This document shows, one piece after another, positions 22,850 to 34,934 of a DNA stretch of 64,000 nucleotides (positions within the stretch are counted from its first letter, which is position 1; each line of letters opens with the position of its first letter). Made by a program: the position numbers and the translations under genes. This stretch comes from Carallia brachiata (lineage: Eukaryota > Streptophyta > Magnoliopsida > Malpighiales > Rhizophoraceae): the NCBI GenBank assembly GCA_021464245.1, contig JADCRB010000013.1, positions 3,722,364 to 3,786,363 on the forward strand, in the 5' to 3' direction. A model generated the notes under the pieces. The model was not told the DNA's origin. It did not search any database and saw nothing but the letters and a program-made list of their open reading frames with translations.

Positions 22850-23813
22850 TTAAAGGAATTTTAGGGTTTTCTTTTTTGTCTTCTTCTTCTTATGTTGGTT
22901 CTAGGGTTTTGCTATGAGTTATGCCTTTCGCACTCTCTAGGAAAGGGAAATTACCGCAAAAACAGCGTCGTTTGAAGTTAGGGGATTTGGGAAGGGTAAA
23001 AGGATGTTTTTGTTTTGACCGTTCGGAATGCTGCACCAGGCTACCACAAAAAATTGTATTAGGGGTCAATGTAAAGCATGGATAATTAGTCGAGCCTGTC
23101 ATTATTCAAATTCTCTTATAGAAAGAACTCATCACCTGAACACTGATGAGTTCGAGTGTGGTTACCTCATAATCCAACAAACGGCTGTTGAATATGAGTC
23201 CTACAATTACCCGTTATTAAATCCTAAAGCGTACGTTGGTGTAAGAACACCCAACATAGCTAATTAAGAGATTGCGTAGAGCAGAAATTCGAACTTAAAT
23301 TAACTATATAAAACATAAGTCAAATCATCATTTAAACTACTATATTGAATAGTCGCTAAACAATATATTTCGCAACTGTTATTTTATCAAACGTAATGCT
23401 ATTATCTTTGGGAAAAAGAAAGAAGAAGAAAAGTTTGTTGGATCTATAAAATTTAGTATACAATTTATTTGTGACAAGTTTTTAATTTTAAATAATAATA
23501 TTTATATTTTTATAATAAAAATTATTATTTTATTTTTTATTATAAAAAATATGCATATTATTATTTAAAATTAAAAACTTATTATAATATAGAATTATAG
23601 ATAAATTATTTGTCAAATTTTAGGTGTCCACAAGGAAAAAAAATTGTTTGACTTAAAATATATAAAAAAAAGAACAAACTCACTCTTTAGTTCTTCAAAA
23701 AAAAAAAAAACAACAAAGAGAGAGAACATGATACGAGCTCACTTCTTTCTGAATCATCCTTGACAGTTACAAGTTTACATATCAAATGGTTGCTCAACTG
23801 CAAGGACGGACCC
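22850..23813. other. Divergent promoter region between ING2 (-) and PPR gene (+)
   Basis: Should hold both leaders and promoters. The sequence at 23,440-23,630 is AT-rich with inverted A/T blocks. The frames at 22,890-23,102 (-) and 23,028-23,267 (+) have no family resemblance. No assigned regulatory motif. Confidence 0.5.
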
Positions 23814-26800
23814 ATGAGTACGATTTCCCTTCGTGGGTCATTCTCAAAATCTTACCTTTTTCATTTCCCGCGTCAACTCCGAGCACTTATGACTCTAAAA
23901 CCCTCCCAAAACCCCAGGAAGGTACAATTTTTCGTCTTGTTTTCTCTTTACTGCCTCCCCTTGGGATAGCTTCTTGTTCTTATTCTTGTTTTTGTATGAA
24001 AGATCTTCTCTCTGTTTTTTTTTTTTTGTTTTTTTAAATTCTGCAGCGGTTTGATGGGTATTTGAGCAGATTGAGATCAGCTTGTTATGCATTCGATGAA
24101 AGTCCTGGCCAAGTAAAAAAGGAAGGGAATTTGAACGGAATTAGATATAAGCACTTAATAGAAGAGCGTAAATTTCTTGAGAATTGTCAATCGTATCTGC
24201 GGCTTTTAGAATATTCTTTGAAATTTGGGTCTTTTCTAGAATGCAAGACGATTCATGGCAAGATTTTGAAAGTGGGATTTGGTGGAGAAAGTGTTTTGTG
24301 TGATATGCTTATGGATGTCTATATTGCAGTAGGTGATTTGGATGGTGTAGTTAAGGTTCTTGATGATATGCCGAAAAGAAGTGTGCTTGATTGGAATAAG
24401 GCGTTATTAGGTTTTGTTGCAAAGAAAATGAGCGGTAGAGCTTTGGAGCTCTTTCGCCAAATGGTGGAGGCACTTGTAAATCCCAATGATGTTTCATTTT
24501 CTGGTGTTTTGAGGGCTTGCAGTAGCGCTGATGCTGCCTTTTGCTATGTTGAGCAGATCCATGCTAAGATTATCCATCATGGTTATGAAACTAGCCCGAT
24601 TGCCTGTAACCCCTTGGTTGACTCTTATGCCAAAAATGGGTTCATAACTTCTGCTAAAAAGGTTTTTGATAGCTTACTTTTTAAGGATAATGTTTCTTGG
24701 GTAGCTATGATCTCTGGCTTTTCTCAGAATGGATTTGAAGAAGAGGCAGTTAGTCTATTCTGTGAAATGCATATATCTGGAACTTTTCCCACACCTTACG
24801 TGTTCTCAAGTGTTTTAAGTGCCTGCACCAAAATAAAGTTATTTGATGTGGGGGAGCAGCTTCATGCTCTAATTTTCAAGTGGGGATTTTTTCAGGAAAC
24901 ATATGTATCCAATGCTCTTATTGCATTGTATTCCCGTTCGGACAACTTCATTTCTGCTGGACTAGTATTCAGCAAAATGTGGTGCAAAGATGAAGTTTCA
25001 TACAACTCACTGATCTCTGGGCTAGCACAGCAAATTCAATGAAAAGGCTTTGGAATTATTTGAGCTAATGCAACTTGATTGCTTGAAACCAGATTCCGTT
25101 ACTATTGCCAGCCTCTTAGGTGCCTGTGCATCAACTGGGGCTTTTTGCACGGGAGAAAAACTTCACGGTTATGTGATAAAAGCAGGAATGTCTAAAGATA
25201 TTATTATTGAAGGCTCTCTGCTTGATCTTTATGTGAATTATTCCGATATGAAAACAGCTCGTAAACTTTTTCTTACAACACAGACAGAAAATTTGGTTTT
25301 ATGGAATGTATTGCTTGTGGCCTATGGGAATAAAGATAATTTAAATGAGTCATATTGTATATTTAGGCAAATGCAGATTGAAGGCTTGATGCCTGACCAG
25401 TTCACATACCCAAGTATTATAAGAACTTGTACCTCATTGGGGCACTTGAACTAGGCGAGCAGATCCATACTCAGGTCATGAAAAGTGGCTTTCAATTTAA
25501 CTTGTATGTTTGTAGTGTGCTTATTGATATGTACGCCAAGCTTGGAAAATTGGATGCTGCCCTAGAAATTCTTAGGAGACTCCCTGACAGAGATGTTGTT
25601 ACATGGACAGCAATGATTGCAGGGTACACAAAGCATGATTGGTTCCATGAAGCTCTTAATCTGTTTCAAGAAATGCAAAACAGAGGGATCCAATCTGATA
25701 ACATTGGTTATTTGAGCGCAATCACTGCATGTGCTGGCATTCAAGCTCTGAAACAGGGACAGCAAATTCATGCCCAATTTTTGTGTTGGGTTATTCAGAC
25801 GATCTTTCAATTGGCGCACTTGTTAGTCTTTATGCTAGATGTGGGAGAATTAAAGAAGCATATTTGGCATTTGAAAGACTTCATGCTAAAGATAGTGTAT
25901 CATGGAATGGGTTAATATCAGGATTTGCACAGAGTGGATACTGTGGGAAGCGTTCAGGTCTTTGCTCAAATGAATAGAAATAATTTAGAAGTTAGTTTAT
26001 TCACCTTTGGCTCTGTAGTCAGTGCTGCTGCCAACATGGCAAGCATAAAGCTAGGGAAGCAGATTCATGCCACGATTATCAAAAAAGCTTTTGATTCAGA
26101 AATTGAAGTTTCCAATGCATTAGTCTCATTGTATGCAAAGTGTGGTAGCATTGATGATGCTAAGAGAGAGTTTTACGAAATGCCTGAGAAAAATGAGATT
26201 TCTTGGAATGCTATGATCACAGGTTTTTCCCAACATGGATGTGGTGATGAAGCAGTCAATCTTTTTGAGCAGATGAAACAAAGTGGTGAGACACCAAATG
26301 ATGTAACCTTTCTGGGAGTACTTTCAGCCTGTAGTCATGTTGGTTTGGTTAATAAGGGACTTGGCTACTTTGAGTCCATGAGTAAGGATCATGGCTTAGT
26401 GCCTAAGTCTGAACATTATGCTTGTGTGGTAGATCTTCTCAGCCGGGATGGATCTCTGATCAATGCAAGAAAATTTATAGACAAGATGCCAATCGAACCA
26501 GATGCATGGTTGTGGAGGAGCCTTTTAAGTTCTTGTATTATTCATAAGAACATGGATGTTGGAGAATTTGCCGCATGCCATCTTCTAGAATTGGAACCAG
26601 AAGATTCTGGAACTATGTTCTTCTGTCCAATATGTATGCTGAGGCTGGGAAATGGGAATGTATGGATCAGGCTAGGCAAATGATGAAAGGCAGGGGTGTC
26701 AAAAAAGAGCCTGGTCGCAGCTGGATTTAGTTAAGAACTTAGTTCATGCATTCTGTGCCGATGATCAGTTCCATCCATTATCAGATCAAATATATGAATA

Positions 26801-27080
26801 CTTAGCTGATCTAAATGAATGGGCAGCTGCAAATGGGTTGTATCCAAGATTGACGTAGCCTTTTGAATGATGCCAAGCAGGGGCAGAAGGACTCAACTGT
26901 ATACATTCATACTTTCATGTGAGAAGTTGGCTATTGCATTTGGATTCCTTATTGGCTGATACAATTCCCATACATGAAGGTTTTCAATGATTGCCACACA
27001 TGGATTAAATTTGTTTCAAAGGTATTGAATGCATGCCACTTTCATCATTTTGTGGTGTTTGTCCGTGTAGAAATTCGTGA
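23814..27080 (+). pseudogene. DYW-class pentatricopeptide repeat (PPR) protein gene, frames broken
   Basis: PLS/DYW PPR proteins bind organelle RNA and usually direct C-to-U editing. The sequence resembles the long Arabidopsis protein At4g13650. A likely exon 1 (23,814-23,921, MSTISLRGSFSKSYLFHFPR, an organelle-import-like N-terminus) splices in phase at 24,047 (NPRK|RFDGYLSRL). The repeat region then runs to about 26,850 with many repeat units (SVSWVAMISGFSQNG-like, VSNALVSLYAKCGSIDDA, and others) and an E-domain block (KKEPGRSWI). Continuity requires frame changes near 25,031-25,036, 25,438-25,442, 25,778-25,782, 25,941-25,957, 26,611-26,620 and 26,724-26,730, most explained by loss of one base in a short homopolymer. 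From 26,861 to 27,080 a DYW domain is detectable only as scattered pieces (KLAIAFG, NDCHTWIKFVSK, FHHF) in several frames. Either a pseudogene or a gene with sequence errors; the decayed DYW tail favours a pseudogene. Confidence 0.83.
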
Positions 27081-27519
27081 GGAAAATTGAATGAAGAATA
27101 TTGGGCAAAGCTCAAGTTCAAAGTGCCTGGAAGGACATTAATACTGCTTGGAGTCTCACTTTGTCAAAGTCAAGTAATAACTCCACCCTCTCTCTTTCTA
27201 TGGGTGCATTGTTCCAGCACATGACTTCCATGTTCAGAACTTTCCATGCAAATGCTTTTGGCCAAAGTGATCCCATTTTTATTTTTGAGAGTGGCTTTAT
27301 TAATTTAGATTGCATCAATCAATGCTTTACTTCAACTTCATCAGTTTGTTCATTGCCTTCTTCTGTAGTAATGGTAAATTGCGGAAAAATTTCTAAGTTC
27401 TACCTTTTCCTTTATTTTCTTTTGCGAGGTTGGAAAGTGACAGTACCTTGTTGATGGGGCTACTGTGCCTGAGCCATGTGTACTAGGTTGAATTTTCTTC
27501 ATGCTTCATTATGGCCAGT

Positions 27520-27770
27520 GAAGTTACTGGGGAGTACTTCCCACTTACCTTCCACTTGATGGCCGAGTAGCGATAGTAACTGGAGCTTCACGTGGCATTG
27601 GCAGTGCCATAGCCATCCACGTTCTGTCCCCTGGTGCAAGAGTTGTCGTCAATGATGCCTCCAGTTCTACCCGAGCTGATCTCCCGGCAACTGAGATCAA
27701 TGCCTCATCCTCCTCGTTTAATCCTTGAGGCTCGACCAATTTCCATCAGAGCCAATGTCTTCATTACAAT
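27520..27770 (+). pseudogene. Fragment of an SDR aldehyde-reductase gene (first exon)
   Basis: On the plus strand this reads LPLDGRVAIVTGASRGIG, then SAIAIH, GARVVVNDAS and EINASSSS before a stop at 27,726-27,728. That is the Rossmann nucleotide-binding start of the three SDR genes downstream (TGASRGIG cofactor motif), with substitutions. After the stop, RPISIRANV-like codons continue in another frame. No second exon with the YxxxK catalytic site follows, so this is a decayed member of the local SDR array, 3 kb upstream of the first intact copy. Confidence 0.8.
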
Positions 27771-27779
27771 TATTGCATT

Positions 27780-28310
27780 AAATTCTTTTGTTTTCATTCG
27801 TTTTTCCTAGGAGTCCTTTTTAGTCTTAATTAAAGTCTGTTAACAACCTGCTGAACAGAGTGGGTGTGAGATTTTTGTTTTAACAAGTCAGTTACATGCA
27901 TAACGACTGGTATTTTCTTATGTAATCGTGTAAGTTTTCAAGCTTCCTATTTATATTGAAACTTGTTATCAATACAAATAGAGTTCTTCTCTTCCATTTG
28001 CAGCTCTTTCATCCTCTTTCAAATTCATTACATGAAAAACAACTTTACTACATTTGATTAGTTTCCACTGATATTCAATAACAAAGAATTTCTAAAAACT
28101 GAGTCACATTAACTTAATATAATATATAAAAGAAAATAAAAACATTAAAGCGTTTTAAGATGTTGAGTGCTTTGTATTAGAAAAAAAAAAAAATTAGTAA
28201 GCGCAGTAAGTACCTAAATAACTACACTACTCAATTGAGAAACGAACAAAGAAAATTAGTTTCATGCCAGAAGAGAAGGCTGAATCCAACAATATTCCCT
28301 TGTACTTTCA
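27780..28310. other. Intergenic, no gene seen
   Basis: AT-rich spacer between the SDR fragment and the 3' end of the leftward F-box gene. No repeats or open frames of note. Confidence 0.6.
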
Positions 28311-28316
28311 CAATGG

Positions 28317-29474
28317 TCAAGGCATTGGTAAAGGGGGGCTCGATCTCATTCTACTATTGTAAGAGCTTTTGTACTTGATTGTGGAGCCTGAAAGATGATG
28401 TATGGTGTTAGCGTATGAACTTAATTCTCCCACTGCTTCAACTAGCATGATTGATGTAGACATGGAAAACATTGCCAGGTCTCCGAGACTTTCTTGCAGC
28501 ACCCATTGCTTTACCAACTTGTCCAGTCTCCAGAGATTACCCCACAAAGTACCCCGCAAATTACCATAAAGGAACATATCTCCATTAAAGGCAACGAGGT
28601 GGTATATGTCACTGTCCGGGAAGGTCCCCTTGGACTTGGACATACAGTCCTGAAAGAATTTCCATTCCTGAAGCACCACATCAAAGATCCCCAACCCGCG
28701 GCCAGCATCAAAAACGCAATACACCAATCTATCTGCATACGCTACAGCTTCCAGGACTTGGACTTCCACACCTGTGACTTTGCCAGGTAGATAAAACCTC
28801 ATATTCTTCCAATTCTGCTCTCCAATGTGGCACATGCCAATGTAAACTCTCTGTCACGGCTTATCCAACGAGACATTGAAAACGCATCCCACAGAGTTCG
28901 GATCCATGGAAAAGGCCACCTGGTTCGCGTTCATAACAAGTATGATTACATCCAAAACCAGGCAGCTCGAAGAACTTGTTCCCAAAAGGCGCATACAAAT
29001 AAAAATAATGGTATGTACCATATTTTGGGGTAATTGTTTGTCCTAATAGAAGCAACCAACCATGGTTTGAAGAGCAAATCCTGGCACCATATAGTAACTT
29101 TCTTGCTTTTTCTGTCTGGTGCATTGCCTGGAATTCATAAATTCTTTTCGAGGAGGGATCGCTTAGTTCAAATTCAAACAAAATCCCACCATTGTTATCG
29201 ATATTCCGACAAGAGAAAGCCATTGCCCATGGGAAGTTGTCAATAGGCCGATGAACCTCACGTAGGAGACTTGGGAAAAAATTCTTTGAAACCGCAGACA
29301 AACGAACCCGATCAACCCAACTGAGCCTTTCAAATATAAGCCTCAGGACATCGTCAGGAAGACCAGACCAAAGTTGCGGCTCCTGGCTTTCGTTTTCAGT
29401 GCTGTTGTTGTGTTGTTGTTGTCTTCCACTGCAACGTCAGGTTTAGTAATCAGACTATTGCTTTTGTTGGACAT
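28317..29474 (-). CDS. F-box protein (SCF substrate receptor), frame-disrupted
   Basis: F-box proteins dock substrates on SCF ubiquitin ligases through Skp1. The N-terminus has an Asn/Thr-rich start (MSNKSNSLITKPDVAVED) followed, one frame over, by a clear F-box: LWSGLPDDVLRLIFERLSWV then DRVRLSAVSKNF. The rest (FPWAMAFSCRN, YGARICSSNHGWLLLLG, HLVAFNGDMFLYGNL, LAMFSMSTSIMLVEAVGEL) resembles plant F-box proteins with a C-terminal beta-propeller-like region, such as At1g57790; the substrate is unknown. Three lesions separate the frames: one base near 29,391-29,396, one near 28,927-28,933, and an in-frame TGA at 28,854-28,856. As read it ends at 28,317; a stop at 28,347 in another frame gives a different tail. 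The intact length would be about 380 residues. No intron is needed. Pseudogene or sequence errors cannot be separated here. Confidence 0.72.
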
Positions 29475-29539
29475 TGTTGTTGAACGAGAAATCAAAGTGT
29501 CCCACAAAATCGGAGGAAAAAATAAGAACAGAATCAAAT

Positions 29540-30940
29540 TTATTTGTGACAGCGTTTGACGGTCCTGTTCTCTTTTTCAGCATAACAATGTGCTTGGAAA
29601 TTTCCAAAGAAGGAACCTATTTCATCTTTGAGTATGGGTACAGAACTCAAAATTTGAGTTTCTGAATTTCTGCACGATTAAACGGCTTTTTTTTATAATA
29701 AAAAATTTTACAGTCATTTCAAAAAATTACCGTTTTATTTTATTTGGCAACAGTTTAGAAATAAAAAATTCAGATTCCAATCTTTTTTCCTATCTTTATT
29801 ATAGCCCCATTAGTAAAAAAAATTATATTTTGTGTTTTTTGTTAAAAATTATTATATTGACTAAACATAGGGTTAAATAAAGCTGATTTTTCAGAACTTA
29901 TAATGATACTTATTTTATTCCACGACTAATTGGACTAGGATTCTTATTTGAGGTAGGAGTCCTAATCATGTCAAAGACAATTAGACAAGCAACCTAATCA
30001 ACTAATTATTCTTCTTTTTTTTTTTTTTTGTCTCAACATATCATACTCTCTCCTTCGACTTTGTTTTTTTAAATAGAATCTAGTTTTATGAGAAAATGAA
30101 TTGGATAATTATTTAAATAAATAAATTTTAAATTTATAAAAGTTATTCAAAATTATAAAAAAAAAGGTGAGTCGAAAATATAAATTTAAAAATCTTACCA
30201 TGTCAAATTATTCATATTATATACACAAAAGGTTTATCTACAAACCTATTTAGATTTAAATGGAGTTAGGGAGACATGATAACAGACCAGAGAAAGGGAT
30301 AAAACTATGTGGTGGCACATATTCTAAGTTTTTTCTTGTTTTTTAAAAAAATTATAGTATGTATAGAACTAAGAAAAATATGCAATATTGATAACAAAAA
30401 TATGATTATAATTATTAAAAAAATTATTACTTATGCAGCTACTTAATTTATTAGTTTGCAGACATATTTTAGTTAGTTATATATATATGTTAAAAATTTT
30501 TAATAAAAAAATATAGATCTTATTTCAGACTTACATCCACTACATCAATCCGTGCTCTTGCTTATGTATTTTCTGTGACCGGTGGCCCTTTGATTTTCTC
30601 AAAATATAGAAAAAGTTGGTGGCCATCCACTTTAGTGGCCGGATAATTTCTAAACTTATGTTTTATATAATAAAAAAAATATTTTGTGTAATTGAGATAA
30701 TAAAAAATAATATAAAAAATTATTATTTTTTAATTTATATCTTTAAATTATAATTATATAAAATATATTTATTATTATATAAATTAAAAAATATTTAGAA
30801 GCTCTTCTGCCACTTAAACATGGTCCCCTAATAGTCCCCTCAAAATATCATTCTGTCTCCCTGGGAAAAGTTATCATCTTCTCTGACCATTTTCTTTCCC
30901 TTCAAAATCTTTCCTACTATTTTTCCAACAATCCAAACAC
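29540..30940. other. Intergenic spacer and SDR1 promoter
   Basis: AT-rich spacer between the 5' end of the leftward F-box gene and the rightward SDR1. No gene is seen. Unlike SDR2 and SDR3, the 150 bp before the SDR1 start shows no paired TGACG-type motif. Confidence 0.55.
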
Positions 30941-30946
30941 AAAACC

Positions 30947-32803
30947 ATGAATACCGGTGCCAGCTCAACAACCATAGCATCATCATCTGCTACGCCACTC
31001 CAAGGCCGAGTGGCCATAGTCACCGGAGCATCCCGTGGCATAGGCAAAGCAATAGCAACGCACCTGGCATCACTGGGTGCCAGAGTTGTCATCAACTACA
31101 CTTCCAGCAAGGTCCAGGCCGATGCTGTGGCTCAGGAGATCAATTCCTGCCATCATCCTGAGAGCTCGCAACCGAGAGCTATCACGGCCCAAGCCAACGT
31201 CTCCGATCCAGCTCAGGTTAAGTTTCTGTTTGACGAGGCTGAGAGGGTCTTCGGGTCGGAGGTTCATATCTTGGTTAACTCGGCTGGAGTGTTGGACCCC
31301 AAATACCCTTCTATTGCCAACACGTCCTTGGAGGACTTTGACAGCACTTTCAGGTACTTCTTGGTCAATACACCTGTCCTCTGTTTCGTTTTTTTTTTTT
31401 TTTTCACCTTAGTAAAGCAGTTCGATTCGGTTCAATGATATCTAACCGTTTATTTATCTTTGTTTATGAATTCAATAATTAAACTGTCATAGTTGCTTTT
31501 CAAAAGATATTTTTATACCTTAATTATATGGGATTATTTCCAATATGATGTACTCTATTACCCTTTAGTTGTGTGGCTTAGTTTTTTGCAAAGATTCTGT
31601 TTCAAATGTTGGCTTGGGAAAAGACTTTTTTGAAAGAAAATATCAGGTGGACGAGTATTTTTTATGCAGAGATTCAAGGAGTGACTTAGTCATCTGGTTA
31701 CACATTTATGGGTCTGTATGGGATAACTAATGATTTTGATTGTAGTTTTTATGGACTCAGCGTGTCAAAAAACTGCGTCGATGTAGTTAGAAGCTTCTAA
31801 ATTGGAGTAGAAATCATGGTCATTTGCCAAGTTAGGATTAAATGTGTTTATGTTTAAAAAGGAAAATCAATCTTAATTAACTAAAACCTGGGACATAAGT
31901 AACTGAAAAGATAGGGCCGGGGGTAGAATGGATTAGTTGCCACATTTTCGAAACTGCATTTAATCCCCTCGTGATTAATTTGGTTGAAATTTAGTAGTTG
32001 ATTAGCACAAGTCTGCTTAAAGCCAAATGTTTGCATATTAGGTTCTTTCCTGGGCCTAATCCTCCGCTTAATTACTATCAGAGCCTGGCATTAATTACCA
32101 CAAAGTCAAGTTTTTAGTTGAGGAATTGCAGCTTTAGTTATTCCATTCTGTGATTAAACTGATCTATCTAAATATCTGTCAATACAATGCAATCATCATT
32201 GAGAAAAGTCATGCCATATTAATTATCACCTACATAGTATATCATTTCACATCTTTCATCCTAAAACAACATGAATGTCCCTAACCTTCACTTATTTCAA
32301 AACTTCGTCAAATACTGTTGACCGTAGTTTTGTGTATTAGAACGTCCTTTTTGTTTATGAGTGATACTAACCTTGTAACTTCCCTCATTTTCAGTGTCAA
32401 CACCAGAGGTGCATTCTTGTGCTGCAGGGAAGCAGCAAATCGGATCAAACGTGGTGGTGGGGGCCGAATAATACTGTTATCTTCATCAATGATTGGCGGA
32501 TTGAAGCCGGGATTTGGGGTATATGCAGCATCCAAGGCAGCAGTTGAGACAATGATAAAAATTCTTGCAAAGGAGCTCAAGGGAGCTGGTATTACTGCAA
32601 ATTGCGTAGCACCAGGGCCTATTGCAACAGAAATGTTCTTTGAAGGGAAGACTGAGGAGCAGATGAGGAAGATCATAGAGGAGTGCCCGTTAGGCCGGCT
32701 CGGTGAGACCAAGGATGTTGCGCCTGTTGTTGGGTTCTTAGCAACTGATGCTAGCGAGTGGGTTAATGGACAAGTTATTCGTGTCAATGGTGGCTATGTT
32801 TAG
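30947..32803 (+). CDS. NADPH-dependent aldehyde reductase-like SDR, copy 1 (intact)
   Basis: A classical short-chain dehydrogenase/reductase of the plant group that includes the NADPH-dependent aldehyde reductases (Arabidopsis At3g03980/At3g04000), which reduce reactive carbonyls. Two exons, 30,947-31,353 and 32,395-32,803, join through a split Ser codon (AG|T) and give 271 residues. Seen: cofactor motif TGASRGIG near residue 27, NYTSSK after the second strand (compatible with NADP), LVNSAG, catalytic Ser in ILLSSS, YAASK as YxxxK, and [12 protein letters not shown]. The C-terminus is WVNGQVIRVNGGYV. The N-terminus is short and Ser/Thr-rich, with no clear plastid signal. Intron 1 is about 1.04 kb. 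It differs from copies 2 and 3, which are much more alike, so it is the older member of the array. Confidence 0.9.
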
Positions 32804-33196
32804 GAGTTGCAAAATGTGCCTTACTGGTTACTTCAAGGTGCTTCAAAGAATAATTGTTTCGGTCATTTGCACTTTTGGGTCATCCCCTGGAATATTAAAG
32901 TGTTCTTTTGCTTTCAACTTAATTGAAGATGAAAATGCAATAACATGAATGTGCTGACCATGAAGTTTTTCTAAAATTTCAAGGACCCAACATCAAACTG
33001 CATGAGCAAATACTGCTAGGAAGAGCAATCATTCCAACATGCTAAATGGAACATATGCTCTCACTTTGGGGTGCCAACTTATTTTGTATAAAGTCTACTT
33101 TGCATCCAGTTGCAATGGCAATCAAAGTTTTCAGATTTGCAAAGGGAAAAATGTTGGAACATGCAAGTTAGGCCATGACATCTGCTGTTTCCTTTT
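32804..33196. other. SDR1 3' flank
   Basis: Contains the presumed SDR1 3' UTR. The small plus frames at 32,748-32,948 and 33,039-33,257 have no family resemblance. Confidence 0.5.
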
Positions 33197-33455
33197 CTAT
33201 TCCGAAAAAAGTTGGTTCTCTTGGAAATTCAGGATCGCCCTATTTAGATGCCAATAACCAATCTCGGGCCACATGACAGAAGTTGCAAACAAGTAACAGG
33301 GGACACTCTGCCACAGCAGAAAATTACTGAAGCGTGTCTCACCGGAAGTCCGGATTAAAAGATCAGGATCATGTGCAACTGCCATAAACATATGCTTCTC
33401 AATGGCTATAACTTTTACAGGCACCCATGATTTTCCTCTAGCTTCACCCCAGAAA
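33197..33455 (-). pseudogene. C-terminal fragment of a cis-prenyltransferase
   Basis: The minus strand encodes [20 protein letters not shown], then [22 protein letters not shown] and AILNFQENQ before a stop at 33,197. These are the conserved C-terminal motifs of cis-prenyltransferases (dehydrodolichyl diphosphate synthase / UPP synthase family), which extend isoprenoid chains for dolichol or rubber-type products. The SGETR-SNFLLWQ block is the substrate-binding region IV-V. The upstream catalytic part (FIMDGNRRWA-type motif) was not found in the neighbouring 1 kb or elsewhere in the window. So it is an orphan piece, likely a truncated duplicate; the open frame is not interrupted over about 75 codons. 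Confidence 0.75.
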
Positions 33456-33675
33456 AACTAAAGTCACCTCAATTTCTAAATCCAATTGAGCATGTTAATG
33501 GATATAAAAAACATGCCTTAGAAGTGGGGAGGACAACGACAACAAAACATGAACTATGTTAAGGTTAACTATGTGCTTGCACAGCCTTTCATGTGTTACA
33601 CATGTCCGGGGACAAAGAATCCGGTGATGAAATCCAATGTAGTTAAGAAACTGATTAAGATATTACATACTCCTT

Positions 33676-34333
33676 TCAAGCATCTGATATTGATGACATC
33701 TGGTGATACCTCTTTTGCAAAGAAAGCTGCTTCTGCAATCTAATCTGACGATGAAATCGCTTAATGAACAAGTCAGCCACACGGTCAATCTCATCCTCCA
33801 ACTTGAACTCCTCACCAGCTTCTTCCTTTGAATTCTTCACCAAATCTATCACAGACCCTCCTGGATCTTCAAAGCCCCCATCTTCTGTCTCGAACAGCGA
33901 GTGAGTCAGGTCCGGATACTTGTCCTCCTCATCTTCCTCCACATTATCACCATTTTGTCTTGTTCATTGCAACCATAGCCATAGTGAGTGGGAAAAGGGA
34001 GTGACATAGAGTCATGAACATTGTTGTGGAGCATTATGGCCTTGCTTTTGTCTCCCACCACCGGTCCATCTCTCGAATTCTTCTTCTTCTTCTTCTTCTT
34101 CTTCTTTGGTCATCGTCATCTTTCAGTTCTTTACGTTGCTGCTGGCTCATGAGAGCCTTGAGTTTCTCAGAGATGGAGCTCATAAAAATCTTCTTGTTTC
34201 TCAGCAAATACATAATCATAAACCTAGTCTTCAAGTCATTGGCTTTACCCTTGAGAGCCAAGCTCTTGGCCTTTGCCATTGACGTCAGAACTGATATCAG
34301 CTTCTTCAACAATCCAGTTACTTTGTTCTTCAT
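33676..34333 (-). CDS. DUF761 (cotton-fibre type) protein, frame-disrupted
   Basis: Plant DUF761 proteins are small basic proteins of unknown biochemical role. The start (34,333) gives MKNKVTGLLKKLISVLTSMA, then KAKSLALKGKANDLKTRF, a hydrophobic/basic helix and KLKALMSQQQRKELKDDDDQ. The C-terminal block DEIDRVADLFIKRFHRQIRL then QKQ is the DUF761 signature. Between them the reading frame changes three times: in a GAA/TTC repeat at about 34,081-34,107, near 34,010-34,025, and near 33,950-33,965. In the conserved frames the middle is acidic (EEDEEDKYPDL). No intron is needed; intact length would be about 215 residues. Trinucleotide slippage plus one-base indels, or sequence error, can explain it. 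Confidence 0.72.
34081..34107. repeat. (TTC)n microsatellite within the DUF761 gene
   Basis: Nine TTC units at the point where the DUF761 frame changes; GAA (Glu) or AGA (Arg) is read depending on frame. Confidence 0.85.
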
Positions 34334-34854
34334 CCTAATCTCATACAATATATACAACACTGCAACTCAAAATCTACAAGGTGCTGTGGCTTTAAAGAGT
34401 TGGAACTCAGGAGCTTAAATGGCAATGTTTTGGCATGGAGGAATAGAAGGAGAAGAGGGCCTTTTATAAGCTTCTGGCATTGTTCAGTGAATAATTCTTT
34501 GTGTGAATGAAGGAAATTTGTTGTCCATCAACGGGAACAAGCAGGAGGGTCCAGAGGGAAGGAGTAAGAGACAAGAAAAAGAAAAGTGAAAGTAAAAGTC
34601 TTAAAAAAGTGAAAAGCACATGGCTCCATGGCATAGGGCTTGATTGGTGCTTGGTGGGATTTTGCGGATACAAATTTGGCCTTATGGCAACTAGCTTTTT
34701 GGCTTAGAGTGTGACACCATCCTAATATTTTATTGTACATTTGTAGTTTTTATTAGTCTTAATTAGGTATTCAAAGGTCACGATCGTATAACATGATAAA
34801 AGATTAAGGAAACTAATAACAGTCAAAAATTACAGAAAAATAAATATACAACAG
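34334..34854. other. DUF761 upstream region
   Basis: Contains the presumed leader and promoter of the leftward DUF761 gene. The small frames at 34,464-34,740 are unsupported. No repeat is seen. Confidence 0.5.
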
Positions 34855-34934
34855 TCATCTTTACGTAACAGCTCTTTTCGTTAAAATCACGATTAACATG
34901 TATGTATTTAGTATTGGAATTAAACGAGCAGGCG

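Noticed and set aside
27101..27454. 117-codon plus frame after the PPR gene
   Set aside because: No family resemblance, no splice partner, and lies in PPR 3' flank.
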